From a virus: a stretch of 55,087 nt of DNA. The position numbers and the translations under genes are program-made. Numbering within the stretch: the stretch's first letter is position 1; the number at the start of each line of letters is the position of its first letter. A model generated the notes under the pieces. That model was not told where the DNA came from. It saw only the letters and a program-made list of their open reading frames with translations, and did not search any database. This document shows positions 32,455-41,053 of the stretch, one piece after another. The stretch spans positions 1 to 55,087 of the IMG/VR virus record IMGVR_UViG_3300046535_000965; one strand, 5' to 3'.

Positions 32455-33540
32455 TCAAGTGCCGACGAAGGCCGTCAACACATCAAAACTGCGCTGCAAG
32501 TTCACGCCGCCGTAAACGCCTGCAATCAGGTCCATGTACGGGTTGCCGGGGCCACCCTTTGTGCCGGGGGCCAAGTTGTCGTCAATCACGAAGAACTTGC
32601 CAGAGCCGGGGGCTTCAATAGAACCAGAGGCCAAGTGCGCGCCCTGAACGAACTCACCAATCTTGTCGCCACCCGGTAAGGTGGTTTCAAAGTGGATATA
32701 GCCATCAGGGATGAAATACAGAGCATCTCCCACGGTCACTTTGCTGCCGACAATTGTCTCAGCCTGATACCAGCCGTTGTAAATCTCAACGGGCGGGCAA
32801 CCGGGAATGGCGAACTTCAACACCTTCTCCAAGGAGAATCCATCCGCGAAGGCCGGGTTGGCACCCAAGCTCTCAACAAAGGCGCGAGTATTCGAGTTGT
32901 CCAAGATCCAACGAGCGGTGTTGCCGTTCATATTGATCTTGGTCACTTTGTACTTGCGGAAGTGCGATAAGCCACCGTTCGTCCAATAACGAAGGTCAAT
33001 GAGCGGGTCAGCGCTGTTGCTGGCCTCAACGTTGTCCGTAGACCATGCGGCACCCAAGGGGAGCACGCGGTTGGCGTTCGGGATTCCGTACGAGAACGTA
33101 GCGCCCATCCAAGTGAATGCACCTCCGAAGATGGCATCCCAACGCAGCTTTTCGATGCGGGCCTCAAGACGGCGGTTCAGCCGGTCCGAGTCCAAGTCGA
33201 TGCGCTGCTTGATTCCACGCTTGCTGGGGTCGTTGTTGCCCAACTCGCGGAGATACAAAATGTCGGCTTCGTTGTAATGGATCGCTTCTTTATATTCAGG
33301 AGCCACGAACTCTTGCACCCTGCTGCCGAATGACTGGATGTACTTCGGGCTGGTCCCGGGCACATGTTCATTGGTCAGGCCGCCTGACGCTTCGATCACT
33401 TCGTTGCGGATCTTGCGCATAGGCAATGAAACTGATGGGAGGAGTCGTGAGCCCATGTAGGTGCTCGGGTCATTCACGATCTCCATGATCAACTTCTGAA
33501 TGACCGCCGTTTGTTCGTCGGTTACAAATTCATTACTCAT
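32455..33540 (-). CDS. Major capsid protein
   Basis: 361 residues. A gpE-like HK97-fold capsid: FVTDEQTAVIQKLIMEIVND, VEYKEAIHYNEADILYLREL-type segments, IDLRYWTNGGLSHF, TARWILDNSNTRAFVE and the C-terminal APGTKGGPGNPYMDLIAG. Length (340-360) fits the family (PF03864). It follows decoration and protease/scaffold genes. Confidence 0.82.
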   Translation of the reverse strand: MSNEFVTDEQTAVIQKLIMEIVNDPSTYMGSRLLPSVSLPMRKIRNEVIEASGGLTNEHVPGTSPKYIQSFGSRVQEFVAPEYKEAIHYNEADILYLRELGNNDPSKRGIKQRIDLDSDRLNRRLEARIEKLRWDAIFGGAFTWMGATFSYGIPNANRVLPLGAAWSTDNVEASNSADPLIDLRYWTNGGLSHFRKYKVTKINMNGNTARWILDNSNTRAFVESLGANPAFADGFSLEKVLKFAIPGCPPVEIYNGWYQAETIVGSKVTVGDALYFIPDGYIHFETTLPGGDKIGEFVQGAHLASGSIEAPGSGKFFVIDDNLAPGTKGGPGNPYMDLIAGVYGGVNLQRSFDVLTAFVGT

Positions 33541-33554
33541 TAAAAGTCCCCCCG

Positions 33555-33956
33555 TTAGAACTTCAGAACATCGACGCCGTCAGCGCCGGTGATGGTTCGT
33601 GCACCCAAATCAGTGATGGCATTGGCATCCAAGCCCGTGAGCTTGGCTTTGAACAATTCGCCCCCAACAACCATGCGAGCCAAGGCCGAGCCAGTTGCGC
33701 TCGGAAATGACTCAACCGGTACGTCCTCCATGAGAACGCCCAAAGCAACTCCGACCCCTGCCGGGCTGTTGCCGTCATCATAAGCCTGGTGCTCTCCGGT
33801 TGAGGTCACTTTGCCCAAAACCAAACCGGCCAGATAGCCGTCTGAATCGTAGGCCAAACGCACAGGAATGATGGTCGCCAGGTGCCGATTCATAGCGATG
33901 ATGATCGGGTGGTCCTTGCGAAAAATTTCGTTGTTTACTTTTGCGTCGAGATTCAT
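33555..33956 (-). CDS. Head decoration-like protein (lambda gpD position)
   Basis: 133 residues, beta-rich (PIIIAMNRHLATIIPVRLAY, GVGVALGVLMEDVPVESFPS, ARMVVGGELFKAKL). Resembles head decoration/gpD-like proteins that stabilise the capsid; it sits directly upstream of the capsid gene, as in lambda and many Mu-like phages. Confidence 0.7.
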   Translation of the reverse strand: MNLDAKVNNEIFRKDHPIIIAMNRHLATIIPVRLAYDSDGYLAGLVLGKVTSTGEHQAYDDGNSPAGVGVALGVLMEDVPVESFPSATGSALARMVVGGELFKAKLTGLDANAITDLGARTITGADGVDVLKF

Positions 33957-33969
33957 CTCTTACCCCTTG

Positions 33970-35892
33970 TTATTTCAGTTCCTCTGCGGTGGCACCGAAG
34001 GCCGGTGCTGCCAGTTTGACGATCTCTTCAAAGTCAGCTTGCATCTTTTTCATGTCCTCTGCAAGCGCCGACATTTCGGCGGTCTGGTCCACTATCGAAC
34101 CGCCACCGGCTGTTTGGGTCAACCAAAACTTACGCAGAGCCTCTTTGGCTTCGGCGGGTTTCTTGTCGGCCATCAACTTGGTCACCTGGGCGAAGGTTTC
34201 ATCAAAGGACTTCACATCGTCAGCGGCAGGGCCGAGGTCGGCCAATTGGGCCACGATTGTGGTTTCCTCTTTCTTCAATGCTTCCATCTGCTTGAGGGCG
34301 CCTTCGCGCTTCATGGGCATGTTCATACGGGTTTCGGTTTCGAGCTTCTCCATATTGATGGCCTGAAGGCGGGTGTTCAACTGGCCAAGGTTCATGGCCT
34401 TGGTGGAACCGTGGAGGCCAACGTCGATCACTGGCTCACGCTTTTCGTAAGACGCAATCACGGCATCAATTGCCTCATCACCCTTGCCGGCCAATTCATC
34501 AATATTGAGAGCCTTGATTTCGGCGGGGGTGCACTTCATTCGGGCAGCCAAGCCGCTTAGGCGGACCTTGATGCCTGTCTTACGGGCAGCCATGCGAACC
34601 TTTTCGTTTGCGGCGCGCGCACTCTTGCTCAGGGCAATCAGCTTGGCCTTTTCGTCCTTCTGTGAAGCCATGCGCTTCATCTCGGCGTCCTTCTTGGCAA
34701 CTTCTTCGGCTGCCAGTTTTTGGTCCTTTTCGTCCTGCTCGGCAGCCATTTTCTTCACGTCGTCGTCCGTGTGGTTGGCCATGCGCTCTTCAGCAGCCTC
34801 TTCGGACAGTTGCTCTTTGTCCATGAGGTGCTTCTTGCACTTTTCGTACTGCGCCATTTTTTCCTTGGTCTCTTTGTAACCCACGGTTTCGTCTCCTTCT
34901 GTAAGACGTTTAAGATTTTGGTCCAGATCGGCGAATTTTGTGAACTTAGAAAGGTCGGTTCCATCCCAGGTGGCAGCCACAGTGTGGTATTCGAACTCGT
35001 TATATATTGTGCAGGAGCGCACATTGGGGTTCTTCTTGCACATCTTGAGGAACTCTTCGGCATCGGATTTATTCTTGAAGCGCGCGGCCCCGAGACCAAC
35101 GAAATTGTTTATCTCAGAGGCACCGGCGGCTTTGGCCTCACGGCTCCAATTCTTGTAGATGGACAGGCGGCCTAATGTGTTTGGCCTCGTGTCGATTTGT
35201 TTCATGGCCTTGGCTTTGCCGTCGCCCTCACCGCTACATTTTCCACCGAATAAATAGTGTTCATGTTTATAGACGTTCCAATACATTTGGCCTTCGTCCA
35301 CGATCAGTCCTATTTCGAAGCCCTTATAGGCTTTGTAAATATCCTGATTCTCATATTCTTGTTCTGGTGAAACTGCACCCATGCGTGCTCCTAACATGCT
35401 CGCATCAGCAGCGGCCGGAAATGGTGTGATGGTCAGCTCGCTCAATTTGTGGTTCTCAAGATCGGCACCCATGCTCAGGTGGGTCCAACGACCGTCCTTA
35501 ATCTTCTCGACGTTCTCGGCGCCAAGAATTCGCATGTTGCCATAAAGGGCCTTCACCGGGCCTTCTTCGGTTTCATGAACGCCAACTGAAAGGTTTCCGC
35601 GTAGGCGCCCGACTGTGTCCTTGGCGCTGGTGCTGTGATCCAACTGAATCGGCGGGTTGTGCTTCACCTGAACTTCACCGCCGGCAAGGCGGCTCAACTT
35701 GGCCAGCATCCCATTGTGGTTGGCAGCCAGGGCCTCAACATCTTCGTCTTTGACTTCGACCGGGCCGTCCATTGATTCGAACTTGCCGGTGTAAACGATC
35801 ATGCACTTCTTGTCGATATAGGAGCCATCTTCGGCGAGCTGCTCGGTTTTTTCATCAAGGGAACCGCTCAATAATCGGACGTGCCTGGCCAT
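33970..35892 (-). CDS. Prohead protease-scaffold fusion with inserted domain
   Basis: 640 residues. Residues about 1-165 look like the Mu gpI-type prohead protease: LDHSTSAKDTVGRLRG (His86) and WTHLSMGADLE (Ser140) are candidate catalytic residues, followed by LTITPFPA. Residues about 180-325 form an extra Tyr/Lys/Cys-containing domain I do not recognise. From about 350 on it is a long coiled-coil scaffold (EMKRMASQKDEKAK and similar). Protease and scaffold would be cleaved after capsid assembly. Confidence 0.75.
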   Translation of the reverse strand: MARHVRLLSGSLDEKTEQLAEDGSYIDKKCMIVYTGKFESMDGPVEVKDEDVEALAANHNGMLAKLSRLAGGEVQVKHNPPIQLDHSTSAKDTVGRLRGNLSVGVHETEEGPVKALYGNMRILGAENVEKIKDGRWTHLSMGADLENHKLSELTITPFPAAADASMLGARMGAVSPEQEYENQDIYKAYKGFEIGLIVDEGQMYWNVYKHEHYLFGGKCSGEGDGKAKAMKQIDTRPNTLGRLSIYKNWSREAKAAGASEINNFVGLGAARFKNKSDAEEFLKMCKKNPNVRSCTIYNEFEYHTVAATWDGTDLSKFTKFADLDQNLKRLTEGDETVGYKETKEKMAQYEKCKKHLMDKEQLSEEAAEERMANHTDDDVKKMAAEQDEKDQKLAAEEVAKKDAEMKRMASQKDEKAKLIALSKSARAANEKVRMAARKTGIKVRLSGLAARMKCTPAEIKALNIDELAGKGDEAIDAVIASYEKREPVIDVGLHGSTKAMNLGQLNTRLQAINMEKLETETRMNMPMKREGALKQMEALKKEETTIVAQLADLGPAADDVKSFDETFAQVTKLMADKKPAEAKEALRKFWLTQTAGGGSIVDQTAEMSALAEDMKKMQADFEEIVKLAAPAFGATAEELK

Positions 35893-35901
35893 GATCTTCC
35901 T

Positions 35902-36795
35902 TTAAGCAGCCCAGCCCGGAGGCAGTGGGTGACATACATTGTTTCGGCGCCAAAGGCTCTCATCTTGAATCAGCCTCAAATGCCTGGGGTTGTACGGCGA
36001 TAGTGGAACCATTTCAGATCGACAGTTCCAGTGACATGCGGGCGTTTCCTTCTGCGTGATCGGGTCGCTCTTATCGTAGACCAGACCATGACGCCCCCGC
36101 TTCCCGCGCACAACCTTATCTGTACACCATACTGTGGTCCCCTGGTCGCGGATGGCAAGAAATAAGTAATGCGTGACGGCGTCCGACTGGTCGTAAATCT
36201 CGCGGCGCGTGTCGTTATAGAAATTGGTGGTTGAGGTCCGCACAATGGTTTGTGCGCGGCTCTGGACCACGTCGGCGGCGTCCTTAATCTTGCGTAAGAC
36301 GTTGTGTTGGTTGAACTCGTCACCGGCCCTGAAGTCCTCGCTGTACTTCTTCCAAACCGATTGCACCTTGTTCAGGTAAAGATCGCGGAGTTTGTCGGCC
36401 TGTTTCTTGAGGGCCTTGGGCACCTTTCCAGTGGTGCGGTATCGGTCGTAAATTTGGCGGATTTGTTTGAAGCTCAATGGCAATCGAGCGAGGCGTTTTT
36501 CTTCTGGAAGAACCACCTCCATCTCGTCATGGTATGAGTCCATCGCCAGTCCGGCGGTCTCAATGTAGTGGCGCAGGAAGAACTCTATGAAGGGCTTGCG
36601 CGGGATATCAATAGTGCCTTTGCTCGTTATGGATTCGCCTAGAGCATGGAGCACCCCTTTGTGTAATTCCATCACCTCGGCTTGCCACTTGTTCTCCAGC
36701 TTGTCCTGACGGGTGGCTAATCGGATCACCACGCGGGCATGCTCCCTTCCAATCAAGCGGACGGCTCGGGCTAGATTCTTTTGGTTAACTGGCAT
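35902..36795 (-). CDS. Minor head / head morphogenesis protein (Mu gpF-like)
   Basis: 297 residues. It ends in the MuF domain: VQSRAQTIVRTSTTNFYNDT, LFLAIRDQGTTVWCTDKVVR and ETPACHWNCRSEMVPLSP at about 260-278 (the conserved 'HpnCr' block). It is packaged in small copy number and linked to the portal. It follows the small gene 36796-37056 directly (TAG-ATG). Confidence 0.82.
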   Translation of the reverse strand: MPVNQKNLARAVRLIGREHARVVIRLATRQDKLENKWQAEVMELHKGVLHALGESITSKGTIDIPRKPFIEFFLRHYIETAGLAMDSYHDEMEVVLPEEKRLARLPLSFKQIRQIYDRYRTTGKVPKALKKQADKLRDLYLNKVQSVWKKYSEDFRAGDEFNQHNVLRKIKDAADVVQSRAQTIVRTSTTNFYNDTRREIYDQSDAVTHYLFLAIRDQGTTVWCTDKVVRGKRGRHGLVYDKSDPITQKETPACHWNCRSEMVPLSPYNPRHLRLIQDESLWRRNNVCHPLPPGWAA

Positions 36796-37056
36796 CTACA
36801 GGAGTCCCGCCTTCTTGGCCTGCACCGTGGAGGTCACCAATATTCGGTAGGCCGACAAGTGGGCGTCGTCAATGGGCGACCAGAACCAACTGCACTTTGA
36901 TGCGTTCCAGTATATAGGTTCAAAACCTATGAGGTCAGGATTTGTCTTGGCCCAAGCCTTCATTAGCGGCTGGCTTATCTTTTCGAACATCGTCAGGCTG
37001 AGGGCCATCTTTGGACCCAGTTTTAGGCTCAGTTTGTGACTTATTTGGATCTTCAT
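36796..37056 (-). CDS. Small protein overlapping the Nudix tail
   Basis: About 86 residues. It begins within the Nudix gene in another frame (ATG 12 bases after GGAGG; ATGs at 37008 and 36990 are alternatives) and runs on to the MuF start. The part outside the Nudix gene reads well as protein (PDLIGFEPIYWNASKCSWFW; DDAHLSAYRILVTSTV), so the gene is likely real. The start is not certain. Not recognised. Confidence 0.5.
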   Translation of the reverse strand: MKIQISHKLSLKLGPKMALSLTMFEKISQPLMKAWAKTNPDLIGFEPIYWNASKCSWFWSPIDDAHLSAYRILVTSTVQAKKAGLL

Positions 37057-37723
37057 CTTCGAGGATCTCCTCCGGGTCTTGCTGCATTTCCTGGGGGGTC
37101 TTCGCCTTGGGCTCGGGGAACGTGGGGCTTTGCTCTGGATCTTTGGGCGCGGGCTTCGGCTTTTCATCGAGGTTCGCCTTCTGCAAATCATCGCTGACCT
37201 GCTTCATCGTGCGGCCCTTGTCCTTTGGATCTTCGCCGAACCTTGCCATCTTACGCATTTTGGCCTCCTTTGGCCACACACCCAGGTGCATGAGAACGAA
37301 GTCTTGCTTGGCGTGCCTGGCTTCAGGCTTCAACTCGGGGGTGTTTTTGTCAATCGGCACCCAACGCCACTCGCTGATTTCCTTGTCGGGGTCGTTCTTG
37401 GCTGTGGCGCGGGAACGCTCAACCTTGGCCAGGAATGCGAACACGACGAAGTCCTTGCCTGTGCGATGGCTCTTCACGCGCTCCGCTTTGATCAATTCCA
37501 ATTGGTCGTTGGTGACTTCAATGCCAGATTCTTCCATGACCTCACGGCGCGCGGCTTCGAGGATGGTTTCGTTGGCATCCCTATGGCCCCCAGGTGATGT
37601 CCAAAGTTTATTGTCCCGGCGCTGTCCGGTGAGCATGTAGCCGTCATGACTGACCACGCCCACAGTGCATATTTGTGGGCCATTGAAGTTGGCTAAGTCG
37701 CGGGCCTTCTTGTATTCACTCAT
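36935..37723 (-). CDS. Nudix hydrolase with disordered tail
   Basis: 262 residues. The Nudix box is complete at residues 46-68 (G46, E52, R60-E61, E64-E65, G67), so the enzyme should hydrolyse a nucleoside-diphosphate-X substrate. Residues about 160-262 are a Pro/Lys/Glu/Gln-rich disordered tail. It stands directly before the head genes and might be packaged with the head or clean the nucleotide pool, perhaps of modified nucleotides or NDP-sugars. Both ideas are inference. Confidence 0.85.
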   Translation of the reverse strand: MSEYKKARDLANFNGPQICTVGVVSHDGYMLTGQRRDNKLWTSPGGHRDANETILEAARREVMEESGIEVTNDQLELIKAERVKSHRTGKDFVVFAFLAKVERSRATAKNDPDKEISEWRWVPIDKNTPELKPEARHAKQDFVLMHLGVWPKEAKMRKMARFGEDPKDKGRTMKQVSDDLQKANLDEKPKPAPKDPEQSPTFPEPKAKTPQEMQQDPEEILEDEDPNKSQTEPKTGSKDGPQPDDVRKDKPAANEGLGQDKS

Positions 37724-37932
37724 TGTTTACCCTCAATGACTCGCCATTGGCCTTTAACTAAATCACGCTCATAAAGCCATGCGCTGGCTTCAATTTCAGA
37801 ATTGAACTCAAGCGGAAAGCTGCTTTCTCCATGCGTCCATTCAGTTAACCAGAATGGCCAAAACCAACGCCAAAATTGAATTCGGTATTTTTCAGTGGCT
37901 ACGCAATGAATGATTCTACTATGTGCTCTCAC
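37720..37932 (-). CDS. Hypothetical Trp-rich small protein
   Basis: 70 residues, GTG in a GTGA overlap. Very aromatic N-terminal half (KYRIQFWRWFWPFWLTEW) and an EFNSEIEASAWLYERDLVKG helix. Could be a membrane-surface peptide. Function unknown. Confidence 0.55.
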   Translation of the reverse strand: MRAHSRIIHCVATEKYRIQFWRWFWPFWLTEWTHGESSFPLEFNSEIEASAWLYERDLVKGQWRVIEGKQ

Positions 37933-38075
37933 TTATCCACCTCTTTAAAATCAATCACAAACAGGGTCAGCATAATCGGCAGGGTCCATTTCGGCATGTC
38001 GAACAGCCACATTGAAATGTAGGTCAACGAGACGCATATGAGCATTCTGATAACCTCAGAAACAACGCGCTTCAT
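37929..38075 (-). CDS. Small membrane peptide, 48 residues
   Basis: ATG overlaps the upstream stop, TGA overlaps the downstream GTG. VIRMLICVSLTYISMWLF and LPIMLTLFVI are two hydrophobic helices, giving a possible hairpin in the membrane. Function unknown. Confidence 0.55.
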   Translation of the reverse strand: MKRVVSEVIRMLICVSLTYISMWLFDMPKWTLPIMLTLFVIDFKEVDK

Positions 38076-38425
38076 GGCTTCACCTTAAAGCAATCGGCCT
38101 TGGGGTACAACTTGCGGGCCGCCGCCCATATCTTATCGGCCACTTCGGCCAGGTCCTTGCCCTCGACCTCTTCGGCCCAGCCGCGGTAAGCGCAACCGCC
38201 CACAAAGCCATGCCATCCCTCGCCCTGGTGGCACCAAACCTTGCAGTTTATCCCGGCATCGAACAGGCGTTGGAGCCGGAACAAACGCTCATAATGGATC
38301 TCTTCCACGCACACGACCTCCTGCTTTGGCTCAAGGAGGGGACCTTCAACCTTGGTGAGGGAATAGTCTTTGCCGGGCTGTTTCTTCCATCCAATCTTCC
38401 ATTTCGGTGGATTGGGGCGCTTCAC
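38072..38425 (-). CDS. Hypothetical protein
   Basis: 117 residues from GTG in a GTGA overlap (a longer start exists). VCVEEIHYERLFRLQRLFDAG, KVWCHQGEGWHGFVGG and GKDLAEVADKIWAAARKLYP look like a small alpha/beta domain of the type found in many phages. Function unknown. Confidence 0.55.
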   Translation of the reverse strand: MKRPNPPKWKIGWKKQPGKDYSLTKVEGPLLEPKQEVVCVEEIHYERLFRLQRLFDAGINCKVWCHQGEGWHGFVGGCAYRGWAEEVEGKDLAEVADKIWAAARKLYPKADCFKVKP

Positions 38426-38598
38426 ATGCGCTCTTTCCAGGTGCATTGCTTTTCAAAGTTGTGCACACATTGGCGCGTTCGGCCTTCAGCTTTGCAACTG
38501 GTGTCGTCTTTGGCGACGGTGCACTGATATTCCGTTTGCGATCCATCGCACCGGCTAACCATAAACACCACCAGCAACACGAAGATGATGTGGTTCAA
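38422..38598 (-). CDS. Small secreted or membrane-anchored Cys protein, 58 residues
   Basis: TTG start in a TTGA overlap. Hydrophobic N-terminus (NHIIFVLLVVFMVSRC) and then five Cys (QYQCTVAKDDTSCKAEG-type spacing). Probably exported or membrane anchored. Function unknown. Confidence 0.5.
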   Translation of the reverse strand: MNHIIFVLLVVFMVSRCDGSQTEYQCTVAKDDTSCKAEGRTRQCVHNFEKQCTWKERM

Positions 38599-38825
38599 TG
38601 CTGCCTCGCCTTGCAGAATGGCTTATCGTGGGCTTGGAACCCGGTTATCTTGCACAAAACGCAATGGCCGTAATTGAAGGTCCAAATGTGTGAATCCGGG
38701 CAGTCATCGCAGCAAACAATATTGTCGTCATCGTCCAGGTAGAAGTGCCTGGGGTCATGCGAGCCACAGCGGGTGCAGATCAGTCGGTCGTTGTGGCTTG
38801 GGGGGTTCATGACCAGGGTTTGCAT
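38595..38825 (-). CDS. Zinc-finger-like small protein
   Basis: 76 residues. LICTRCGSHDPRHFYLDDDD, VCCDDCPDSH, HCVLCKITGF: three CxxC pairs, so probably two zinc sites. It follows the S74 fibre gene. Function unknown. Confidence 0.6.
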   Translation of the reverse strand: MQTLVMNPPSHNDRLICTRCGSHDPRHFYLDDDDNIVCCDDCPDSHIWTFNYGHCVLCKITGFQAHDKPFCKARQH

Positions 38826-38830
38826 TTGCC

Positions 38831-40282
38831 TTATTTTTTTTTGAACTTCAGCACTGGCTTTGGTTTAACCGGGGCTTGCCATATGGCCTTCTGCGCGATG
38901 GTCTTCTTGGCTGCCGGCGCCTTGGTTTCAAGGGCCTCAAGCCGCGCGCGCAACTCGTTTATCGCGTTGGTTTGCACAGCGATGATGGCCCAATAGTCGA
39001 GCTGGCGCATGCCATCTGAGCCAATGCGAACTGCTTCGGAGATGGATTTCTCTACATTTTGCGCGGAAAATCCCGAGTGCTCGATGCCCAAATCCTTCGG
39101 GTCCTTAAACTGGTAGCTGATTGGTTTGATGTCCTTGAGGGCTTCCAATCCGCGCTCGAAGGGCACGATGTTTTTCTTGAGCCGCTCATCTGATGCAGTA
39201 CAACCAACCACGTCGCTTGCGTTGGTTGTGAGTGCCGTACAGCTCGTGTAGCCGGGCAGGGTTACGTCATTTATGAGAGCGCCTATGTAAACTTGGCCAC
39301 CCTGAAAGTTTAACTTCAGTGGAGCCACATCATTAATTGCTCCGTTAACAGCCTGTAACGCAAAAATGTCGGATGAGAGAGTGATAAATTGCAGGGCACC
39401 ATTGCCAGCACCAGGCCCCAAGAAAAGAGTATTGATTGCGTTAGAACCAGACTGAACTTGTAGGACTTCATTCACAAATTGAGCATTTCCACTATTGCCA
39501 ATACCAACGACATCCGGCCCAACTGGATCGATATATGCTCCCGTACTTCCTGCGGTTGTCCATTGGCTTGAACCACCACCAGATCCATTCGCAGCTAAGG
39601 TTATGCGCCCCTGCTGATCCACTGTGATGTTCGCACTCGTATACGAACCAGGTGTGACTGCGGTATTAGCCAAATTTAAAGTGCCTGTGGCCGTAATCGG
39701 CCCACCGGTCAATCCGGTTCCAGCCGTCACGCTGGTCACTGCGGAACCATTGGCTGCCGATGTTAAGCGACCCTGGGCATCGACTGTGATGTTGGCCTTG
39801 GTATATGAGCCCGCCGTGACCGCCGTATTGGCCAGGCTTAAAGTTCCAGCACCAGTGATTGGTCCGCCACTGAGGCCGGTCCCTGAGGACACGCTGGTCA
39901 CAGTTCCGGTTCCGCCCCCGCCGGTCACAATGATTCGACCCGTGCCATCAGTGAGAATCGGGACGAAGGCGCCACCGGAAGTCAAACCTACTAGGGGTGC
40001 AGATCGCACCCCTATTCCATCTCCTGTGTCCACCATTACTGAGGCCGTGGACTTCACTTTGGTTTGCGTAGATACGAGCGAGAGAGCGGTATCAGAGCCA
40101 ACTATCGGCAACCGGCCTGTGACATCCACCCTCAAGGGGGCGTAGTACCCACCGCTGGTGAGACCAACCGCTGGCAAGAACTGGGTGTTGTCTTGGATCA
40201 ACCTTCCCGAGCTGGTCTTGATCATGTCTCCGTGCGCAAAACTGGTCAAAATGAACAGTATTGGCAGTAAAAACGTCTTCAT
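38831..40282 (-). CDS. Signal-peptide-bearing fibre with S74 chaperone domain
   Basis: 483 residues behind GGAGGCCCC. It begins with a Sec signal (MKTFLLPILFILTSFAHG), followed by repeats of the type 'VTSVTAGTGLTGGPITATG' and 'ANITVDAQGRLTSAANG', a trimeric shaft, and ends in the intramolecular chaperone S74 domain (about residues 365-465: SDERLKKNIVPFERGLEALK; PISYQFKDP; HSGFSAQNVE; LDYWAIIAVQ). S74 drives trimerisation and cleaves itself off at a Ser in the SDERLK segment. The build matches phage-derived exported adhesive fibres of Bdellovibrionota more than a classic virion fibre. Confidence 0.82.
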   Translation of the reverse strand: MKTFLLPILFILTSFAHGDMIKTSSGRLIQDNTQFLPAVGLTSGGYYAPLRVDVTGRLPIVGSDTALSLVSTQTKVKSTASVMVDTGDGIGVRSAPLVGLTSGGAFVPILTDGTGRIIVTGGGGTGTVTSVSSGTGLSGGPITGAGTLSLANTAVTAGSYTKANITVDAQGRLTSAANGSAVTSVTAGTGLTGGPITATGTLNLANTAVTPGSYTSANITVDQQGRITLAANGSGGGSSQWTTAGSTGAYIDPVGPDVVGIGNSGNAQFVNEVLQVQSGSNAINTLFLGPGAGNGALQFITLSSDIFALQAVNGAINDVAPLKLNFQGGQVYIGALINDVTLPGYTSCTALTTNASDVVGCTASDERLKKNIVPFERGLEALKDIKPISYQFKDPKDLGIEHSGFSAQNVEKSISEAVRIGSDGMRQLDYWAIIAVQTNAINELRARLEALETKAPAAKKTIAQKAIWQAPVKPKPVLKFKKK

Positions 40283-40330
40283 GGGGCCTCCAAAGTGTGC
40301 AATTTGTACAGTTAAGCCAATCCTCACACG

Positions 40331-41053
40331 CTACAGCGGGTCGCGCAACGGCGGAAGCGGTTCCTTGAATGATCCGCCGGCATCCCAGGACTTAACCCTT
40401 TGCTCGAAAAGGCCAAAGTTTGATGCGTTACAGGCGTCCTTCATCTTCCTGATGTCAGGGGCATAGCTGTCATCGCCCATATGGTTGGCCTTGAGTCCAG
40501 GGATGTAGAAGGAACTGAACCCGGCGCGATTGACGCGCTCGTTAAAATCATAGTCCTCGCCATATCGGTCAAAGCTCTCCGGGAACAGACCCACGGCATC
40601 GACCACCTCGCGTTTGAACATCAAGGGTCCATAAACGCGGTTCAACTTCTCGTTGCACCAATTGGCTTTGAAACCAAACTTCTCGGTTAAAGGGGGCGTC
40701 ATCCATGCAGCCCATTCGGCACCGCAGATGCCAGGCTTGGGGACCTTGTCCAACCATTGCCGGTAAATGGTCCCCCAATTCGCTGGCCACATTATATCGT
40801 TCGACATCAAAGCTATGTAATCGCCCTCCGCGCGCAGGAACAGTTGGTTGAAGGACTTGCCGATGCCTTCGTTGATTTTGTTCTTGCGGAAGTAGGCTGG
40901 CTTCTGGGCCTCCAGGAAGCTCACAACAGGCGCCTCCGAGCCCTGATCACACACCAACAGTTCATACGGCTCTCGGCATTCGCGCAGATTGTTGGGCAGC
41001 GTGGCCTTCAACATGTCATATCGGTGCCATGACAGCATCAGGATGGAGATCAT
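40331..41053 (-). CDS. GT-A family 2 glycosyltransferase
   Basis: 240 residues, TAATG overlap. SILMLSWHRYDMLKATLPNN is a GT2 start; GIGKSFNQLFLRAEGDYIAL with SNDIMWP carries the metal-binding D-x region; FDRYGEDYDFNERVNRAGFS is the GT2 acceptor/catalytic block. It transfers a sugar from a nucleotide sugar. In this place it could modify host surface glycans, or virion proteins or DNA. Confidence 0.8.
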   Translation of the reverse strand: MISILMLSWHRYDMLKATLPNNLRECREPYELLVCDQGSEAPVVSFLEAQKPAYFRKNKINEGIGKSFNQLFLRAEGDYIALMSNDIMWPANWGTIYRQWLDKVPKPGICGAEWAAWMTPPLTEKFGFKANWCNEKLNRVYGPLMFKREVVDAVGLFPESFDRYGEDYDFNERVNRAGFSSFYIPGLKANHMGDDSYAPDIRKMKDACNASNFGLFEQRVKSWDAGGSFKEPLPPLRDPL

